Below, one piece after another: positions 63,231-64,000 of a stretch of 64,000 bases of DNA. Numbering within the stretch: the stretch's first letter is position 1; the number at the start of each line of letters is the position of its first letter. Source of the DNA: Acidobacteriota bacterium (GTDB taxonomy: Bacteria > Acidobacteriota > Terriglobia > Bryobacterales > Bryobacteraceae); NCBI GenBank assembly GCA_016185425.1, contig JACPNQ010000037.1, positions 124,001-188,000 on the forward strand, in the 5' to 3' direction. A program made the translations under genes and the position numbers. Below the pieces are notes generated by a model that saw only the letters and a program-made list of their open reading frames with translations, did not search any database and was not told the DNA's origin.

Positions 63231-64000
63231 CTAGAAGCCAGCCCGCGCCGAAATACGCACTGCGTTCGCTGCTATCCCGTCCGCCAGCAACACCAAATTC
63301 ACTTCTCCGCGCCCCGCCAGTTCCCTCGGCACCCTCAGATTTACCTGATCCAGCCCAGGAACTTCTGGTTGTGCGCCCGCGTACAAAATTTCGGCGGAAC
63401 GGCCGTCGATCGTCGCCGTCACTGTCCGCGCGCCTCGTAAGCCCGTTCCGAACAAACTCAGAATCAGCATGTCGCCCTCCTGCCCAACTCCCATCGCCGC
63501 CGGACTCTGCGGAAGTGTGCTCCCGTCGGTCCTGTACAACGCCGCCAGTGCCGCCGGCACGCCGCTTCCCGAACCGTCCGCCGTGAAGATCCCCGGCGCC
63601 ACGCTTGCAACCTGCAAATCTCCCGTCGCCGCCTCCACTCCGTCCACAACCACGACGACACGCCGTGTTCCAATGGGTGTTCCCGCCGGAAGATGCAGGT
63701 TAATCTGCTCACCACCGGAATACACCAGCCCTGCCTTCACCCTCGTCCCGCCCGATGCATCGCGCGTCTCTACCTCCACGCCTCCCAGGCTCTGCGGCCA
63801 TGGCAGCAAGCCCGCTGAAACTGGTGTTCGCTTCAGCCCCGAAACTCGCATCGTCACAAAGGAATCCGGTGCCACCGTCCCGCGGTACGAGGCCGCCGAT
63901 CCTCCCGTTGCCGTTCCACCCTTGACGAAGAAATCCAACTCATCGGTCGACGACGGAAGATAGCTCGACCCTTCGTAGGTGACCCGTAGCTTGATCTTCC
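63231..64000 (-). CDS. C-terminal part of a surface protein with TIGR03437-like domain, 5' end outside window
   Basis: The minus-strand frame is open to the window edge, so the N-terminus is missing; about 255 residues are visible. At the edge an Ig-like repeat end is seen (VTYEGSSYLPSSTDELDFFVKGG). Then comes a Solibacter-type C-terminal domain: GGEQINLHLPAGTPIGTRRVVV, PGIFTADGSGSGVPAALAALY, LILSLFGTGLRGARTVTATIDG, and a final DQVNLRVPRELAGRGEVNLVLLADGIAANAV. Same family as the tail of the intradiol dioxygenase protein. It is likely an exported or surface-anchored protein. Confidence 0.8.
   Translation of the reverse strand, partial: KIKLRVTYEGSSYLPSSTDELDFFVKGGTATGGSAASYRGTVAPDSFVTMRVSGLKRTPVSAGLLPWPQSLGGVEVETRDASGGTRVKAGLVYSGGEQINLHLPAGTPIGTRRVVVVVDGVEAATGDLQVASVAPGIFTADGSGSGVPAALAALYRTDGSTLPQSPAAMGVGQEGDMLILSLFGTGLRGARTVTATIDGRSAEILYAGAQPEVPGLDQVNLRVPRELAGRGEVNLVLLADGIAANAVRISARAGF

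Overview
The window reads as chromosomal DNA of an Acidobacteriota bacterium close to Bryobacterales/Solibacter. The evidence is the gene content: two very large carboxypeptidase-regulatory/TonB-receptor (Oar-like) proteins, two proteins ending in a Solibacter-type C-terminal domain (TIGR03437-like), PadR plus ADOP permease, paired DUF1501/PSD1 and DUF1552/DUF1592 cytochrome-type genes, DUF507, and many Tat-signal enzymes. GC is high, genes are dense and GTG/TTG starts are common. No phage, transposase, CRISPR array or plasmid gene was seen.

Layout. 1-2669 (+): end of an unrecognised gene, a small beta-helix spike-like protein, a PAAR-like protein and a Trm112-like/methyltransferase gene, i.e. 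an orphan injection-system tip cassette. 2666-10256: radical SAM protein, Oar-like receptor, acetyltransferase, extradiol dioxygenase, a decayed TRIC-channel gene and a flavin reductase. 10352-22562: DUF1501 + PSD1 pair (+), nucleoside hydrolase-like + DUF1552 + DUF1592 (-), and a second Oar-like receptor; this looks like extracytoplasmic catabolic or electron-transfer machinery next to polymer or solute receptors. 22571-29285: membrane proteins, PadR regulator with a frameshifted ADOP permease, an intradiol dioxygenase fused to a TIGR03437-like tail, a DUF433 gene and a secreted trypsin-like protease. 29374-31646: PhoR/PhoB-like two-component pair with Pho-box-like repeats upstream. 31693-36176: DUF362, exported RidA, nadD, beta-barrel and a CapK-like fragment. 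36190-40905: tRNA-Leu followed by a four-gene glycosylation run.

43971-51113 is a complete-looking histidine operon, hisI-G-D-C-(HAD)-B-H-F-A, lacking hisE, preceded by a textbook transcription attenuator: a 22-residue leader peptide with six His codons, and three mutually exclusive hairpins ending in an intrinsic terminator. 51169-58335 holds small hypothetical genes, a xylose-isomerase-like protein, HAD phosphatase, ftsH, tilS and kdsC. 58337-59002 is an ACT-domain protein. 58999-62765 (-) is an operon of a TPR-CHAT lipoprotein (caspase-like protease), a sigma-70 family factor and a membrane zinc-finger anti-sigma-like protein. It is driven from a promoter with a 10-bp inverted repeat, and is the best candidate here for an undescribed protease-coupled signalling system. 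The window ends inside a TIGR03437-like surface protein.

All functional names come from motif recognition by eye; no database search was run.
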